From Evansella clarkii (GTDB lineage Bacteria > Bacillota > Bacilli > Bacillales > Salisediminibacteriaceae): a DNA stretch of 64,000 bases. Shown in pieces: positions 42,473 to 51,090 of this stretch (position 1 is the stretch's first letter; each line of letters starts with the position of its first letter). The translations under genes and the position numbers were made by a program. The stretch covers positions 3,376,040 to 3,440,039 of the forward strand of contig NZ_KV917376.1 in the NCBI RefSeq assembly GCF_002019695.1, given 5' to 3'. The notes below the pieces were generated by a model, which saw only the letters and a list, made by a program, of their open reading frames with translations, searched no databases and was not told the DNA's origin.

Positions 42473-42964
42473 TTAAAGGACGTATTTATAGAACTTTTTA
42501 TCCACCTGCAGGACCGGGAACTTTTCCGGTAAATCATCTGGAACAATGCTGATAAATCCATTTTTTTCATAAAATCTGTGTGCTGCTAAAAATTGAGGTG
42601 TCGTTCCGAGATAGATCGTTTTAATTCCACATTCTTTTCCCCAGTTAAGCGCCGTATTCAATAACATGCTGGCAGTCTTATATTTAGCTCCGCGGTACTC
42701 TTTGGTTACAAACATTTTTCTTAATGCAGCTTCCTTCTTCCCTATATCTAAAAGACTGATAGTGCCAACAACTTTATCCTCGTAAAGGGCAACCCAGAAG
42801 TTTCCGTTGCCTGTCTGGTAATATTCTTCAATGGCAGATAAATCAGGCTGGTCGCTTTTCGTGATGGAAACATTGAATTCCGCTTGCTGGATCTGGAGAA
42901 TTAAATCTAGTACTTGAGATTGATACTTGCAGGAATATTGCTCGACAAATGGGAGATTACTCAT
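42473..42964 (-). CDS. GNAT family acetyltransferase
   Basis: A GNAT protein of about 163 residues: VVGTISLLDIG, LRKMFVTKEYRGAKYKTASML (acetyl-CoA loop), and AAHRFYEKNGFISIVPDDLP. The DDLP-type ending resembles GNATs of the YvbK/MarR-acetyltransferase kind. The ATG at 42964 is preceded by a TTG; neither has a strong SD. Substrate unknown. Confidence 0.85.
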   Translation of the reverse strand: MSNLPFVEQYSCKYQSQVLDLILQIQQAEFNVSITKSDQPDLSAIEEYYQTGNGNFWVALYEDKVVGTISLLDIGKKEAALRKMFVTKEYRGAKYKTASMLLNTALNWGKECGIKTIYLGTTPQFLAAHRFYEKNGFISIVPDDLPEKFPVLQVDKKFYKYVL

Positions 42965-43198
42965 CAACTACACCGCCAATATGATTTGAATTTTGTAATA
43001 TTCATTTTACTATAGTGTTTTTGAAAGGCATACCAAATTTTTGTAAATGTTGTTATTATTATCTTTTGTAAGACAGGACTGTTTCCTGGTCCAGATCCTT
43101 ATAGATAAAAATTTCCTTTTCATCCATCAAAATGCGAACATTTGTTCTTGTTATGAGTTTTGAAATCCGTTATGATTAATTCAGGAGGAGTGATGATA

Positions 43199-43534
43199 AT
43201 GGATATGAAGCAAAACAAAGACCGGGGAACAATTAAGTGGACAGCGATGATGCTGCCGGAACATGTGGCGATGCTGCGGGACTTGCAGCACGAGCATAAG
43301 AAACAGCCGAAGCCGGAACTGGAGCCGCAGCAATTAGAGGAATTCGAATATCTTATTTGTGAAGCGATGGAATTTGATAAAGAATTAACGTTCGTTTACT
43401 GGAAGAATGGGTTTTACGAAGACTTCACCGGAAAAGCCCATTATATCGATCATCTGACTAAAAAACTTCATATTAAAAGTGATGAGGATGAAAGAGAATA
43501 TATAACGATTGACTGTATTATTTCCGTTACATAA
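43199..43534 (+). CDS. YolD-like family protein
   Basis: A 111-residue protein with the YolD-like pattern: DRGTIKWTAMMLPEHVAMLR at the N-terminus and YWKNGFYEDFTGKAHYID, LHIKSDEDEREYITID near the C-terminus. YolD-like proteins occur beside Y-family DNA polymerase genes on SPbeta and related elements; no polymerase gene is adjacent here. The ATG at 43199 is 10 nt after SD AGGAGG; several ATGs upstream overlap or precede the SD. Confidence 0.8.
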   Translation: MDMKQNKDRGTIKWTAMMLPEHVAMLRDLQHEHKKQPKPELEPQQLEEFEYLICEAMEFDKELTFVYWKNGFYEDFTGKAHYIDHLTKKLHIKSDEDEREYITIDCIISVT

Positions 43535-43673
43535 TGTGAACCTTCAATCAGTGGGGGTTTTATTCATCCCCCCACTGATTGAAGGTTTAGCGTCCGTTAT
43601 CTCCCGCCTGAACATCTTCGCTTCCACTCCTGGTTTGAGGCGGGAGTTTTACGGACGGTTACATCGGGATAAT
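43534..43673 (+). repeat. Dispersed two-hairpin element, copy B
   Basis: About 140 bp starting just after the YolD-like stop. The first hairpin is a perfect 18-bp stem (ACCTTCAATCAGTGGGGG with its complement). The second pairs GTCCGT and CTCCCGCCT with AGGCGGGAG and ACGGAC. It ends ACATCGGGATAA like copies A and C. It lacks the 20-nt middle segment present in A and C. Confidence 0.8.
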
Positions 43674-43680
43674 TGTACAA

Positions 43681-43737
43681 AAGGAAGCTGCAATCCCGGC
43701 TGCTTCAGTTCAGCGGCGGACAAAACAGCTTCCTTAT
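43681..43737 (-). terminator. Terminator of the methyltransferase gene
   Basis: AAGGAAGCTG pairs with CAGCTTCCTT with a branched inner part, between copy B and the methyltransferase stop. Confidence 0.55.
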
Positions 43738-43761
43738 TTGAATTGGGTTCCTTACAGCCCA

Positions 43762-44325
43762 TCATTTTTTTCTCGCAAATAAAGTCTGCCGGCTCTCATG
43801 TTCATTTTCTTCAAAATAAAGGATGTGCCACTCCTTAAAAAGAGAAAGAAGTTCTCCAGGCTCCAGCTTGTATTTCTTTGCGACCCCCTCTTCCTCTTTT
43901 CCAGGCGCTAAGAAGAAAGTTTCCATAAAGAAGAAGCCTCCTGTTTTTACAGTCTCCATGGCAAAAGGGATGAGTTCTCTGTCAAGGTAATAAGCAATGA
44001 CTGCTATGTCAGCAGAGTCCTTCCTGATAAGATCTCTGTCCAGGTTAGTCAGGTCACAAACCTGAGCGTCTATTGACAGTTGTTCTTCTTCCCCTTTTTT
44101 CGATAAATGCTCCACGGCTATTTCTGAAATATCAAATGCCTGAACTTCAAACCCGTGCCGGGCAAGAAACAGGCTGTTCTCCCCCAGGCCGGCAGCAAAA
44201 TCCACAGCCACCCCTCCATTGAAGTATGGAGAGAGATATTTTAAACGATCATTTGCACCGGACTCTTTCCGTTCATTATTCAGCCGTTTCTTATATTTTT
44301 CGTTCCATCTGGTTTTATCGTCCAT
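43762..44325 (-). CDS. Class I SAM-dependent methyltransferase
   Basis: A 187-residue methyltransferase: SAM motif I AVDFAAGLGENSLFLA, acidic loop FDISEIAVEHL, and VKTGGFFFMETFF post-motif. The short length and TehB-like order suggest a small-molecule enzyme; substrate unknown. It ends the pair with the downstream-running lipoprotein gene (44365-45300), 40 bp away, on the same strand. Confidence 0.85.
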   Translation of the reverse strand: MDDKTRWNEKYKKRLNNERKESGANDRLKYLSPYFNGGVAVDFAAGLGENSLFLARHGFEVQAFDISEIAVEHLSKKGEEEQLSIDAQVCDLTNLDRDLIRKDSADIAVIAYYLDRELIPFAMETVKTGGFFFMETFFLAPGKEEEGVAKKYKLEPGELLSLFKEWHILYFEENEHESRQTLFARKK

Positions 44326-44364
44326 AAGCTCTTCCTCTTTTCCTGTTCCTGCTCGGGAATTCCT

Positions 44365-45300
44365 TTATTCAATAATAAACGGTGCCGTCAACATTTCCTG
44401 CAAATCAAGTTCTTCCACTCTTACATTTTTTAATACCCTGTATTCTCCCTGGGGGAGCTCACTTATATCAACAATACTTTCATATTCTTCCCCTGGGGGC
44501 AAATATAAACCGATACTGATGAAAGCCAGATCAAGCGGGACTGGCACCCAGGAATCAGCCTCTTTCTTCTCAACGGCATAGTCGACACCAAAGAACAGCT
44601 CCGTCGGTCCATGATTCTCTAAAATTAAAATGAGCTCTTTCTCGCCTGAATAGACTTCTTTATCTGTCATAAGCTCTGCATTAATTTCCGGTTCCGGCAC
44701 GTAAATACATGACAGCATTGTATCTTCTGTTTCCCCTGCTTCATTCAGAATTTCAACTGCCAGCACATAGGAAACATTTTCTTTTTCAGGAAGATATCCG
44801 GAATATACTGGACCTCCCTTCCCTGCTGTTTCAACAAATATCTCTTTTTCTTTGACTATCTCTTCTTTACCGTCCTCATTGAAGGAAATCAACTGAACCC
44901 TGACTGTTCTGGCCATCGCTTCTCCTTCGTCTTTATGAGCGATAAAATCAACAACGAAACTGCTCCCTGCTCTTTGAGTTCCTGTTGTCAGCTGATAGCC
45001 CAGCAGGCCTTCCCCATTATGAAGGAACCATTTTCCGGAAGGCTCTTCAAACTCTTTTTTGGTCCACGGAAGATTCCGGCAGTCACTGGCCCCGTAGACC
45101 GGAGAATCAACCACAGCTATATCTTCTTCATTGGTGTGAGTTTCATCATCGGGCGGAGAGCCTGCGCGCACTTCGTCAGGTTCGTTCCCCTGTTCTGCCA
45201 GATTGTCACCGCCCTGCCCACAGCCTGGGAGAATGAAAAATAAAGCTGCTGCCAGAGGAAGCATGATCAGCTTCCTGTTAAAAAGTTTAATAATTTTCAT
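44365..45300 (-). CDS. Lipoprotein with C-terminal Ig-like fold
   Basis: A 311-residue lipoprotein: signal peptide with lipobox LPGC (Cys near residue 27), an acidic low-complexity stretch, a middle beta-rich domain, and a C-terminal domain with the pattern of the bacterial Ig-like family that includes intracellular proteinase inhibitors (VYSGEKELILILENHGPTEL, VPLDLAF, LPPGEEYESIVDISELPQGE). Function unknown; it probably acts on the outer face of the membrane. Confidence 0.7.
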   Translation of the reverse strand: MKIIKLFNRKLIMLPLAAALFFILPGCGQGGDNLAEQGNEPDEVRAGSPPDDETHTNEEDIAVVDSPVYGASDCRNLPWTKKEFEEPSGKWFLHNGEGLLGYQLTTGTQRAGSSFVVDFIAHKDEGEAMARTVRVQLISFNEDGKEEIVKEKEIFVETAGKGGPVYSGYLPEKENVSYVLAVEILNEAGETEDTMLSCIYVPEPEINAELMTDKEVYSGEKELILILENHGPTELFFGVDYAVEKKEADSWVPVPLDLAFISIGLYLPPGEEYESIVDISELPQGEYRVLKNVRVEELDLQEMLTAPFIIE

Positions 45301-45453
45301 TTTAGGTTCACCGCCATATGTTTTACTTATAGGACGAAAGAGATGCTGCCGGAGTTACACCTCTCTAGCCCAAGTATTTACAATTATTGCTATGTTATTT
45401 GAAGAATATAAGGGACTCTTTTAGGATCCAGGTGATGAATTGTATGTGCTGTG
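45301..45453. other. Intergenic DNA
   Basis: About 150 bp before the tandem array; the last 25 bp resemble a decayed repeat unit. Confidence 0.4.
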
Positions 45454-45932
45454 GGTATGAACCGCCCTCATTCAGGAATTCAGATGGTGCAATGCCTGCG
45501 CTGAAGGTATGAATCGCCCTCATTCAGGAATTCAGATGGTGTGATGCCTGTGCTGAAGGTATGAATCGCCCTCATTCAGGAATTCAGATGGTGTGATGCC
45601 TGTGCTGAAGGTATGAATCGCCCTCATTCAGGAATTCAGATGGTGTGATGCCTGTGCTGAAGGTATGAATCGCCCTCATTCAGGAATTCAGATGGTGTGA
45701 TGCCTATGCTGAAGGTATGAATCGCCCTCATTCAGGAATTCAGATGGTGCAATGCCTGCGCTGAAGGTATGAATCGCCCTCATTCAGGAATTCAGATGGT
45801 GTGATGCCTGCGCTGAAGGTATGAATCGCCCTCATTCAGGAATTCAGATGGTGCAATGCCTGCGCTGAAGGTATGAATCGCCCTCATTCAGGAATTCAGA
45901 TGGTGCAATGCCTGCGCTGAAGGTATGAATCG
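45454..45932. repeat. Tandem array of nine 52-bp units
   Basis: Units start at 45454, 45506, 45558, 45610, 45662, 45714, 45766, 45818 and 45870, plus a partial unit at 45922. Each begins GGTATGAATCGCCCTCATTC, contains AGGAATTCAGATGGTG and ends GCTGAA. Variation is confined to a few linked sites (TG/CA and TG/CG types), as expected for unequal exchange. The period is not a multiple of three, so it is not a protein repeat. Confidence 0.97.
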
Positions 45933-45949
45933 TCAACTCCTGAATAAAG

Positions 45950-45978
45950 AAAAGCTCTATTCATTCGGAACAGAGCTT
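45950..45978 (-). terminator. Terminator of the PilZ gene
   Basis: AAGCTCT pairs with AGAGCTT (45952-45978); T-rich on the minus strand. Confidence 0.65.
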
Positions 45979-46348
45979 AAGCTTTATTTTTAATGACTGC
46001 GATTCCTCTGGAATATACCTTTAATTCTTTAACGATTTCTTTTTTCGCAGCCTCATCAAGAATGAATTTTATGCCGAAAGTATTGTATTTATAGGAGTTT
46101 TTTCCCCATACAATTTCGCCTTTCAGGAAGAAAGTGTGATCATTCAGTTCAAAAGATACTTCGATTTCTGTTGGTTCGTTGTCCAGAGGCACAGCGACAG
46201 GAGTTATTAACTTTAATCCGCCCAGACTAATATCATTAATTTTACCGTCTGCTTCATTGCTTCTGCAGGCATCATTACCTGTGGTGAATACACAGGGTAC
46301 AGGCTCCTCAAATTCATATCTGAACGAATCGTTTCTTCTGTATCTCAT
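45977..46348 (-). CDS. PilZ-domain protein
   Basis: A 123-residue single-domain PilZ protein. The c-di-GMP-binding elements are visible: RxxxR-like MRYRRNDSFRYEF at the N-terminus and NDISLGGLKL (DxSxxG). It is a likely c-di-GMP receptor in the cytosol. The ATG at 46348 is 8 nt after SD AAGGAG; the ATG at 46384 has none. Confidence 0.85.
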   Translation of the reverse strand: MRYRRNDSFRYEFEEPVPCVFTTGNDACRSNEADGKINDISLGGLKLITPVAVPLDNEPTEIEVSFELNDHTFFLKGEIVWGKNSYKYNTFGIKFILDEAAKKEIVKELKVYSRGIAVIKNKA

Positions 46349-46451
46349 TATCCTTACTCCTTGCTGGCGATTATTGTAATTCATTTCAATGATAAAGATA
46401 TCATATTAAGAGATATTATTTCATCTCCTATTTGTCATTTTCAAGAACTTT

Positions 46452-47231
46452 TTACACTTTTTTGTATGTAAAAGTTTTAGAAGCTGAGGCTTCGAATGTT
46501 ATCATTTGTTCCGGTTCAGAAGGGTATTCACCGTGCTTATAATCAGCTGAGATTACAATGTCCTGAAAACCTGTTTGTTCAAGCAGCTGTTTGAATTCCT
46601 CCACGCCAAACCAGCGCAGAGGAAATCTTTCCAGCTCAGTTTGCAGTAGTTTACCATTCCTCCACTTTTCAAAGCGGCTGTGTGAGACGGAATGCTGATG
46701 GATATAATCCACTTCAACTGTTTTAGATTCAAGAGAAATAATATCCCCGTTTCCACATTCCCATGTCCTGGTGGAGACTTTACCCAGATCAAAATCTGTC
46801 TGCAGAAAAATATCAAGAATAAGCTTTCCTCCATCAGTAAGATGGTGGTGAAAATTCTGCAGCGCTTTTATGGCGTCCTCCCTGCGATGAAGAAGGAGGA
46901 AGGATCCAGCTGGAAGAATAATCGCCTCATAATTGGCATCTGACGAGAAGCTTTCCATTTCCCCTTCAAAAAGATAAGGTTTCAGCCCTCTTTTTTTACA
47001 GTTCTCCCGGCAAATAGCTAACATTTCCGGAGAAAGATCGAATCCGTCGACTTGCAGACCATTTTCCAGTAGAGGTATAAGCATTCGTCCAGTTCCCGCT
47101 GCAGGCTCCAGAATTCTGCCCCTGCAGGTAGCGAGCCTCTCCAGATAGAACTCCACATCACCGAACGAACGGCCAACAGGCTTATCCAATTCATACACTT
47201 CTGACGAAAGTTTACTATAATAACTTAACAA
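46452..47231 (-). CDS. Class I SAM-dependent methyltransferase
   Basis: A 259-residue protein with SAM motif I RILEPAAGTGRMLIPL, acidic loop GFDLSPEML, and DGGKLILDIFL. The TTG start follows AAGGGGG with 8-nt spacing. Similar to methyltransferase type 11/25 families with unknown substrates. The paralogous gene at 49118-49903 has the same length and layout. Confidence 0.85.
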   Translation of the reverse strand: MLSYYSKLSSEVYELDKPVGRSFGDVEFYLERLATCRGRILEPAAGTGRMLIPLLENGLQVDGFDLSPEMLAICRENCKKRGLKPYLFEGEMESFSSDANYEAIILPAGSFLLLHRREDAIKALQNFHHHLTDGGKLILDIFLQTDFDLGKVSTRTWECGNGDIISLESKTVEVDYIHQHSVSHSRFEKWRNGKLLQTELERFPLRWFGVEEFKQLLEQTGFQDIVISADYKHGEYPSEPEQMITFEASASKTFTYKKV

Positions 47232-47327
47232 TGTTTTACCCCCTTATTTTATAACCATAGAATACATTCGCTTTTTCCCAATTTCTTACCTGCTTTTTTG
47301 TGAAAATTCCAGAGCGGCTTTTCCTGC

Positions 47328-47356
47328 TTGACACCTTTTCAATAATGGAGTTATAT
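47328..47356 (+). promoter_or_regulatory. Sigma-A-like promoter upstream of the Fe-alcohol dehydrogenase
   Basis: TTGACA (47328-47333) and TTATAT (47351-47356) with a 17-bp spacer. A transcript from here would cross repeat copy C before the gene. Confidence 0.5.
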
Positions 47357-47367
47357 GGAAATAAGAG

Positions 47368-47529
47368 TGAGTTTTATCTCGATAAAGATGTCCATAAAAA
47401 TTCCCGCCTTAAAACATGATTGAAAGCGAAAATGGGTAGATGGGAGGTGACGGACGCTATCATCCCGATTTGTTCAGCTGATAATCAGTGGAGAATGAAG
47501 ACCCCCCACTGATGGAAGGTTCACTTTAT
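47368..47529 (-). repeat. Dispersed two-hairpin element, copy C (degenerate)
   Basis: On the minus strand it starts ATAAAGTGAACCTTCCATCA (47529 downward) and ends near ATCGAGATAAA at about 47370. It retains both hairpin-forming blocks with several mismatches, and the middle segment seen in copy A. It lies in the leader region of the dehydrogenase gene. Confidence 0.7.
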
Positions 47530-47559
47530 AGATTCTAGAGATGACTGGGAGGGAGAACG

Positions 47560-48789
47560 ATGTACAAATTGTACTGCCGGGCTTATCAGAAAGCATTCAA
47601 AACAGCTGGTTACGTGCTTCACTGGCGAAAGCCGGAGTTATTAGAAGGGGAAAACAGCTTAGAGAGTCTCCCTGAGTTTATAAAACAAAAAGGTATTGAA
47701 CGTCTGCTGATTGTGACAGACAAAGGGATATCCTCCCTCGGCCTCATGGACAGCCTTGAGGAAAGGCTTCGTACAGAAGGTATGTCTTATTTTGTATACA
47801 ACAGGACCGTCCCGAACCCGACCATAGAAAATATTGAAGAAGCACTTGAACTATATAAACTACATAATTGCCAGGGAATCATCGCTTTTGGCGGAGGTTC
47901 GCCTATGGATTGTGCGAAGGGAGTGGCCGCCAGGATTGCCCGGCCGGAAAAAAGCATACCTGAAATGAGAGGCACCCTTAAAGTGAGACGGGAGATCCCT
48001 CCTCTTTTTGCAGTCCCGACAACAGCAGGTACCGGAAGCGAGGCCACAGTTGCAGCTGTAATCACAAACAGCGAAACTCACGAAAAATACGCTGTGAGTG
48101 ACACGGTGCTGATTCCCCACGGGGCAGTTCTTGATCCGCTTCTGACGATAAACCTCCCTAAGCATATAACGTCCACCACGGGCATGGATGCTTTAACCCA
48201 TGCTGTGGAGGCATATATTGGAAGAAGTAATACTTCAGAAACAAGGGAGTGCAGCAGAGAAGCAGTAAAACTGATTTTTGCTAATCTGTACGAAGCATAT
48301 ACAAATGGAGGAAATATGGAAGCCCGCCGAAATATGCAGAAAGCTTCCTATTTAGCAGGGAGAGCTTTTACACGGGCTTATGTAGGGAACGTGCATGCAA
48401 TCGCTCATACTTTAGGAGGTTTTTATTCTGTCCCCCACGGTCTTGCTAATGCCGTTATTCTGCCTTATGTGCTGGAATATTACGGCGAGACAGTAGTTCA
48501 GCCTCTCGCTGAACTGTCAGTGCTTGCCGGAACAGCTGATCCTTCAGACACCGAAGAGGTAAAAGCTAAGAAATTTATCTTTGCGATAAGACAACTCAAC
48601 GAAGATATGGAAATACCAGGGAAGATAAGTGGAATAAACGTAGGCGATATTCCTGTCATGGTGAAACGGGCACTGGATGAGGCAAATCCCCTCTACCCTG
48701 TCCCGGTGATATTCTCGGAAAAAGATATGTACACCCTTTTCGAAAAAATAATGGAAAAGGAAGTGGCCGGGAAACCTGTTTACCATTAA
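47560..48789 (+). CDS. Iron-containing (group III) alcohol dehydrogenase
   Basis: A 409-residue Fe-ADH: NAD-binding GGGSPMDCAK, PTTAGTGSEATVAAV, and metal ligands in GMDALTHAVEAY and VHAIAHTLGGFYSVPHGLAN. The family oxidises or reduces primary alcohols and aldehydes. Length is normal. SD GGGAGGGAG precedes the ATG. Substrate unknown. Confidence 0.92.
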   Translation: MYKLYCRAYQKAFKTAGYVLHWRKPELLEGENSLESLPEFIKQKGIERLLIVTDKGISSLGLMDSLEERLRTEGMSYFVYNRTVPNPTIENIEEALELYKLHNCQGIIAFGGGSPMDCAKGVAARIARPEKSIPEMRGTLKVRREIPPLFAVPTTAGTGSEATVAAVITNSETHEKYAVSDTVLIPHGAVLDPLLTINLPKHITSTTGMDALTHAVEAYIGRSNTSETRECSREAVKLIFANLYEAYTNGGNMEARRNMQKASYLAGRAFTRAYVGNVHAIAHTLGGFYSVPHGLANAVILPYVLEYYGETVVQPLAELSVLAGTADPSDTEEVKAKKFIFAIRQLNEDMEIPGKISGINVGDIPVMVKRALDEANPLYPVPVIFSEKDMYTLFEKIMEKEVAGKPVYH

Positions 48790-48878
48790 TCGAACAGACC
48801 AATTCATCATCTCCCTTAACAACTCTCTATTTTAACTTCTAATAGAATTGGAAAAACATTTGTGAAGGAGTGATGAAA

Positions 48879-49013
48879 ATGACGTATAAAATGATTTGTC
48901 TCGATATAGACGGTACCCTGCTTAATTCAGACCTGGAGATATCTAAGCACATTCTATACGAAACAAACAGAACGCCTGGAAAAAGTCCAGGCGTTGAGTG
49001 CTATTTATGTTGA
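48879..49013 (+). pseudogene. Truncated Cof-type HAD phosphatase gene
   Basis: A strong SD (AAGGAG) and ATG open a frame encoding MTYKMICLDIDGTLLNSDLE, the start of a Cof/HAD-IIB phosphatase with motif I. After about 30 codons it runs into a terminator hairpin (48971-48995) and stops at 49013. The normal protein has about 260 residues, so most of the gene has been deleted. Not expected to be active. Confidence 0.8.
48971..48995 (+). terminator. Terminator inside the truncated HAD gene
   Basis: AACGCCTGG pairs perfectly with CCAGGCGTT around a 7-nt loop. Confidence 0.7.
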
Positions 49014-49117
49014 TGTTATTTAAGGTACTATATAATTTGTACTTTCCTATGTTATTCATCTGTTATTTCCGGTTTACTGTCGGTCCCTGAATTACTTAAA
49101 TGCTCCCAACTCTCTTT

Positions 49118-49903
49118 TTATTTCCCTCCCACCTTCCTGCATACAAAAACCATTTGTGTACTTTTGTCTGTTAGAGGTGTTCCTTTCCAGTTTCCATATG
49201 ATTCCAGGATTTCAAATCCTGCTGATGAAAGCAGCCTGTCCATTTCTTTAGGAAAAACATATCTTAGTGTTATATCAGATCGCCTTTCCCATATAACAGT
49301 CCCATCATCGTCCATCATTCTCCGAATCATCGTGTTTAGCTGAAGTTGGCTGATCTGATCATAGCTGCAGATTGTAAATACCTCCACCCTCATTCCTGCC
49401 TCGGGATCCTCATATGTTCTGCAGTGTTCTTCCTGATTTTCCGGAGCAAGGAGTTCTTCCGCAGACGGAAACCTGGTGTCAAAAATAAAAAGTCCTCCAT
49501 CTTCCAAGTGCTTGTTTACCCCGTTCAATAATTTGTCCTGGTCTTCATTCGTGAGAAAGTGCTGAAAGGAATTCCCAGCCATGTAAATCAGCCTGCTTTT
49601 CACTGTTAATTGCAACTGGGTACAATCCTGCTCGAGCCAGGTAATTGGCAGATTCACAGACTTCCTCTCCGCTTCGTCAAGCATTCCTTTATGTATATCG
49701 ACGCCAGCAAGCTGAAAGCCAGCTTCAGCTAAAGGAATTGTTACCCTTCCGGTTCCGCAGGCCAGATCAATAATCATGCCTTCGTTGTCGGCAGCATGTT
49801 TCATTAAGAAGTTAATGTCTTCACTGATGCCGGCATTTTCATAGTCATATAAAGCAGGGTTATTATATTCTTCCAGATTAGATACTTGTTTATTTTCTGT
49901 CAT
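49118..49903 (-). CDS. Class I SAM-dependent methyltransferase
   Basis: A 261-residue methyltransferase with motif I IIDLACGTGRVTIPLAEAGF, acidic loop GVDIHKGML and DGGLFIFDTRF. Its layout parallels the gene at 46452-47231, so the two may be distant paralogues. SD AGGAGG precedes the ATG. Substrate unknown. Confidence 0.87.
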   Translation of the reverse strand: MTENKQVSNLEEYNNPALYDYENAGISEDINFLMKHAADNEGMIIDLACGTGRVTIPLAEAGFQLAGVDIHKGMLDEAERKSVNLPITWLEQDCTQLQLTVKSRLIYMAGNSFQHFLTNEDQDKLLNGVNKHLEDGGLFIFDTRFPSAEELLAPENQEEHCRTYEDPEAGMRVEVFTICSYDQISQLQLNTMIRRMMDDDGTVIWERRSDITLRYVFPKEMDRLLSSAGFEILESYGNWKGTPLTDKSTQMVFVCRKVGGK

Positions 49904-49926
49904 GTGCCCTCCTGATAACTTAACTA

Positions 49927-50058
49927 TTATTCGTTTCCGTCCTCATGCTCTTCAACCTCTACATAAACAGGTCCTTTATCATTTTTTATTCCAACATTAA
50001 ATGAACAGGCTGATAAGAGAACCAGTGACAGAAGCATTAAAACAGCTGCTTTTTTCAT
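49927..50058 (-). CDS. 43-residue lipoprotein
   Basis: A short ORF MKKAAVLMLLSLVLLSACSF followed by 23 mostly charged residues. The lipobox LSAC is clear, and SD GGTGGGA lies upstream. Mature part is acidic. Unknown function. Confidence 0.7.
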   Translation of the reverse strand: MKKAAVLMLLSLVLLSACSFNVGIKNDKGPVYVEVEEHEDGNE

Positions 50059-50201
50059 TTTATCCCACCTTAAAGTTTGATTAAAACATTAAATCCCATG
50101 GAAAGTTTATGGCTATGTATAGGTTATTCCACTTAATACCTTATACGGAATATTTCTGATGAAGTTTCAAAATTATCAAAACTTTAGTAAAATATAACAA
50201 A

Positions 50202-50225
50202 AAACCGGCTGGGTCGGGCCGGTAA
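50202..50225 (-). terminator. Terminator of the Cys-rich small protein gene
   Basis: ACCGGC pairs with GCCGGT (50204-50223); left flank A-rich, so the minus strand has the T run. Confidence 0.6.
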
Positions 50226-50250
50226 AATAGAAAAATATATCGTATAAAAG

Positions 50251-50460
50251 CTACTTATATGGTTTCCCCTTCGTCAGGATGCATGGCACTCCCCGGCCGA
50301 CAGCTCCTGGCTTACTCATTTTTTCAATATACGCCAGTCCTCTTGGGCATTGTTTTTTACAGGCAATGCAAGTCTCCGAAGTTACCATTTTCAACGTATG
50401 TTTATATTTTTCAGAGAGGGTGACTGTACTGCCTTTAATCTTTTTTTTCTTCCTTGCCAT
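50251..50460 (-). CDS. Small Cys-containing basic protein
   Basis: A 69-residue protein: a very basic N-terminus (MARKKKKIKG), then ETCIACKKQCPRGLAYI and a later GRGVPC, giving four Cys that could bind zinc or iron. Glycine/lysine-rich ending. The ATG at 50460 follows SD GGGGAG; an upstream start at 50523 lacks one. No named family known to me. Confidence 0.65.
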   Translation of the reverse strand: MARKKKKIKGSTVTLSEKYKHTLKMVTSETCIACKKQCPRGLAYIEKMSKPGAVGRGVPCILTKGKPYK

Positions 50461-50642
50461 TGTGCATCGCTCCCCAGCTTGATGGTTTATATTATGCATC
50501 AATTCGGGAGAGTGAATAGGCAAAAAACTACAATGGAAAGCATATTCCTGAACTTGTTGATTTTCAGATTCTCAGTTGCCGGGATAAGCCGGATTTAAAT
50601 AACAAATGACTAATTTACTGGAGATTTTTCCTGGTAAGTAAT

Positions 50643-51062
50643 TTATGGGGCAGACTCTTTATAAAAACTAGTTATTAAAATGTATCCAAACACCAGGCCG
50701 GAAATTTGGGTCAGGTCGTAATTAACTGCAAAAATATCAAGAAACCGGGGGGTTACCACATATGGCACGAAAAAATAGATAAGGGGATAACAGGTGAAGA
50801 ATAATGCAGGCAGTCCTGCAAACAGCAGCTTTTCATATTTCACTTTCCAGCTGCCATTCTCTTTTAAATGAGAGAGTAAAACAGGAAGTCCCAGCAGCAG
50901 ACCAAGAGGAATGAATAGAAACGGGAAGTAAAAAGAAGGTGTAAGATCAGCAGTCACAGAGATTTGTTGCCTTAGGCGGAATATTAATTCGCCAATATAT
51001 ACAAATAAGCCGAAAAAAACCATAGTGAATACTAGATAAGCCAGTGACTTTTTAATTGACAA
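50643..51062 (-). CDS. Four-TM membrane protein of unknown function
   Basis: About 139 residues with four membrane segments. The TTG at 51062 (MSIKKSLAYLVF) follows SD AAGGGGAG at good spacing; an upstream TTG at 51107 would overlap the preceding gene by 17 bp and has no SD. It follows a lipoprotein gene, with which it is likely co-transcribed. No family recognised. Confidence 0.6.
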   Translation of the reverse strand: MSIKKSLAYLVFTMVFFGLFVYIGELIFRLRQQISVTADLTPSFYFPFLFIPLGLLLGLPVLLSHLKENGSWKVKYEKLLFAGLPALFFTCYPLIYFFVPYVVTPRFLDIFAVNYDLTQISGLVFGYILITSFYKESAP

Positions 51063-51090
51063 GACGCTCCCCTTCTTTCGGTTAAATTTC

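Noticed and set aside
43199-43534. Evidence of a prophage from the YolD-like gene
   Set aside because: No integrase, structural or lysis genes are nearby, and YolD-like genes also occur in chromosomes without phage.
45454-45932. CRISPR array
   Set aside because: The full 52-bp period is conserved in every unit, with no unique spacers and no cas genes nearby; it is a tandem minisatellite.
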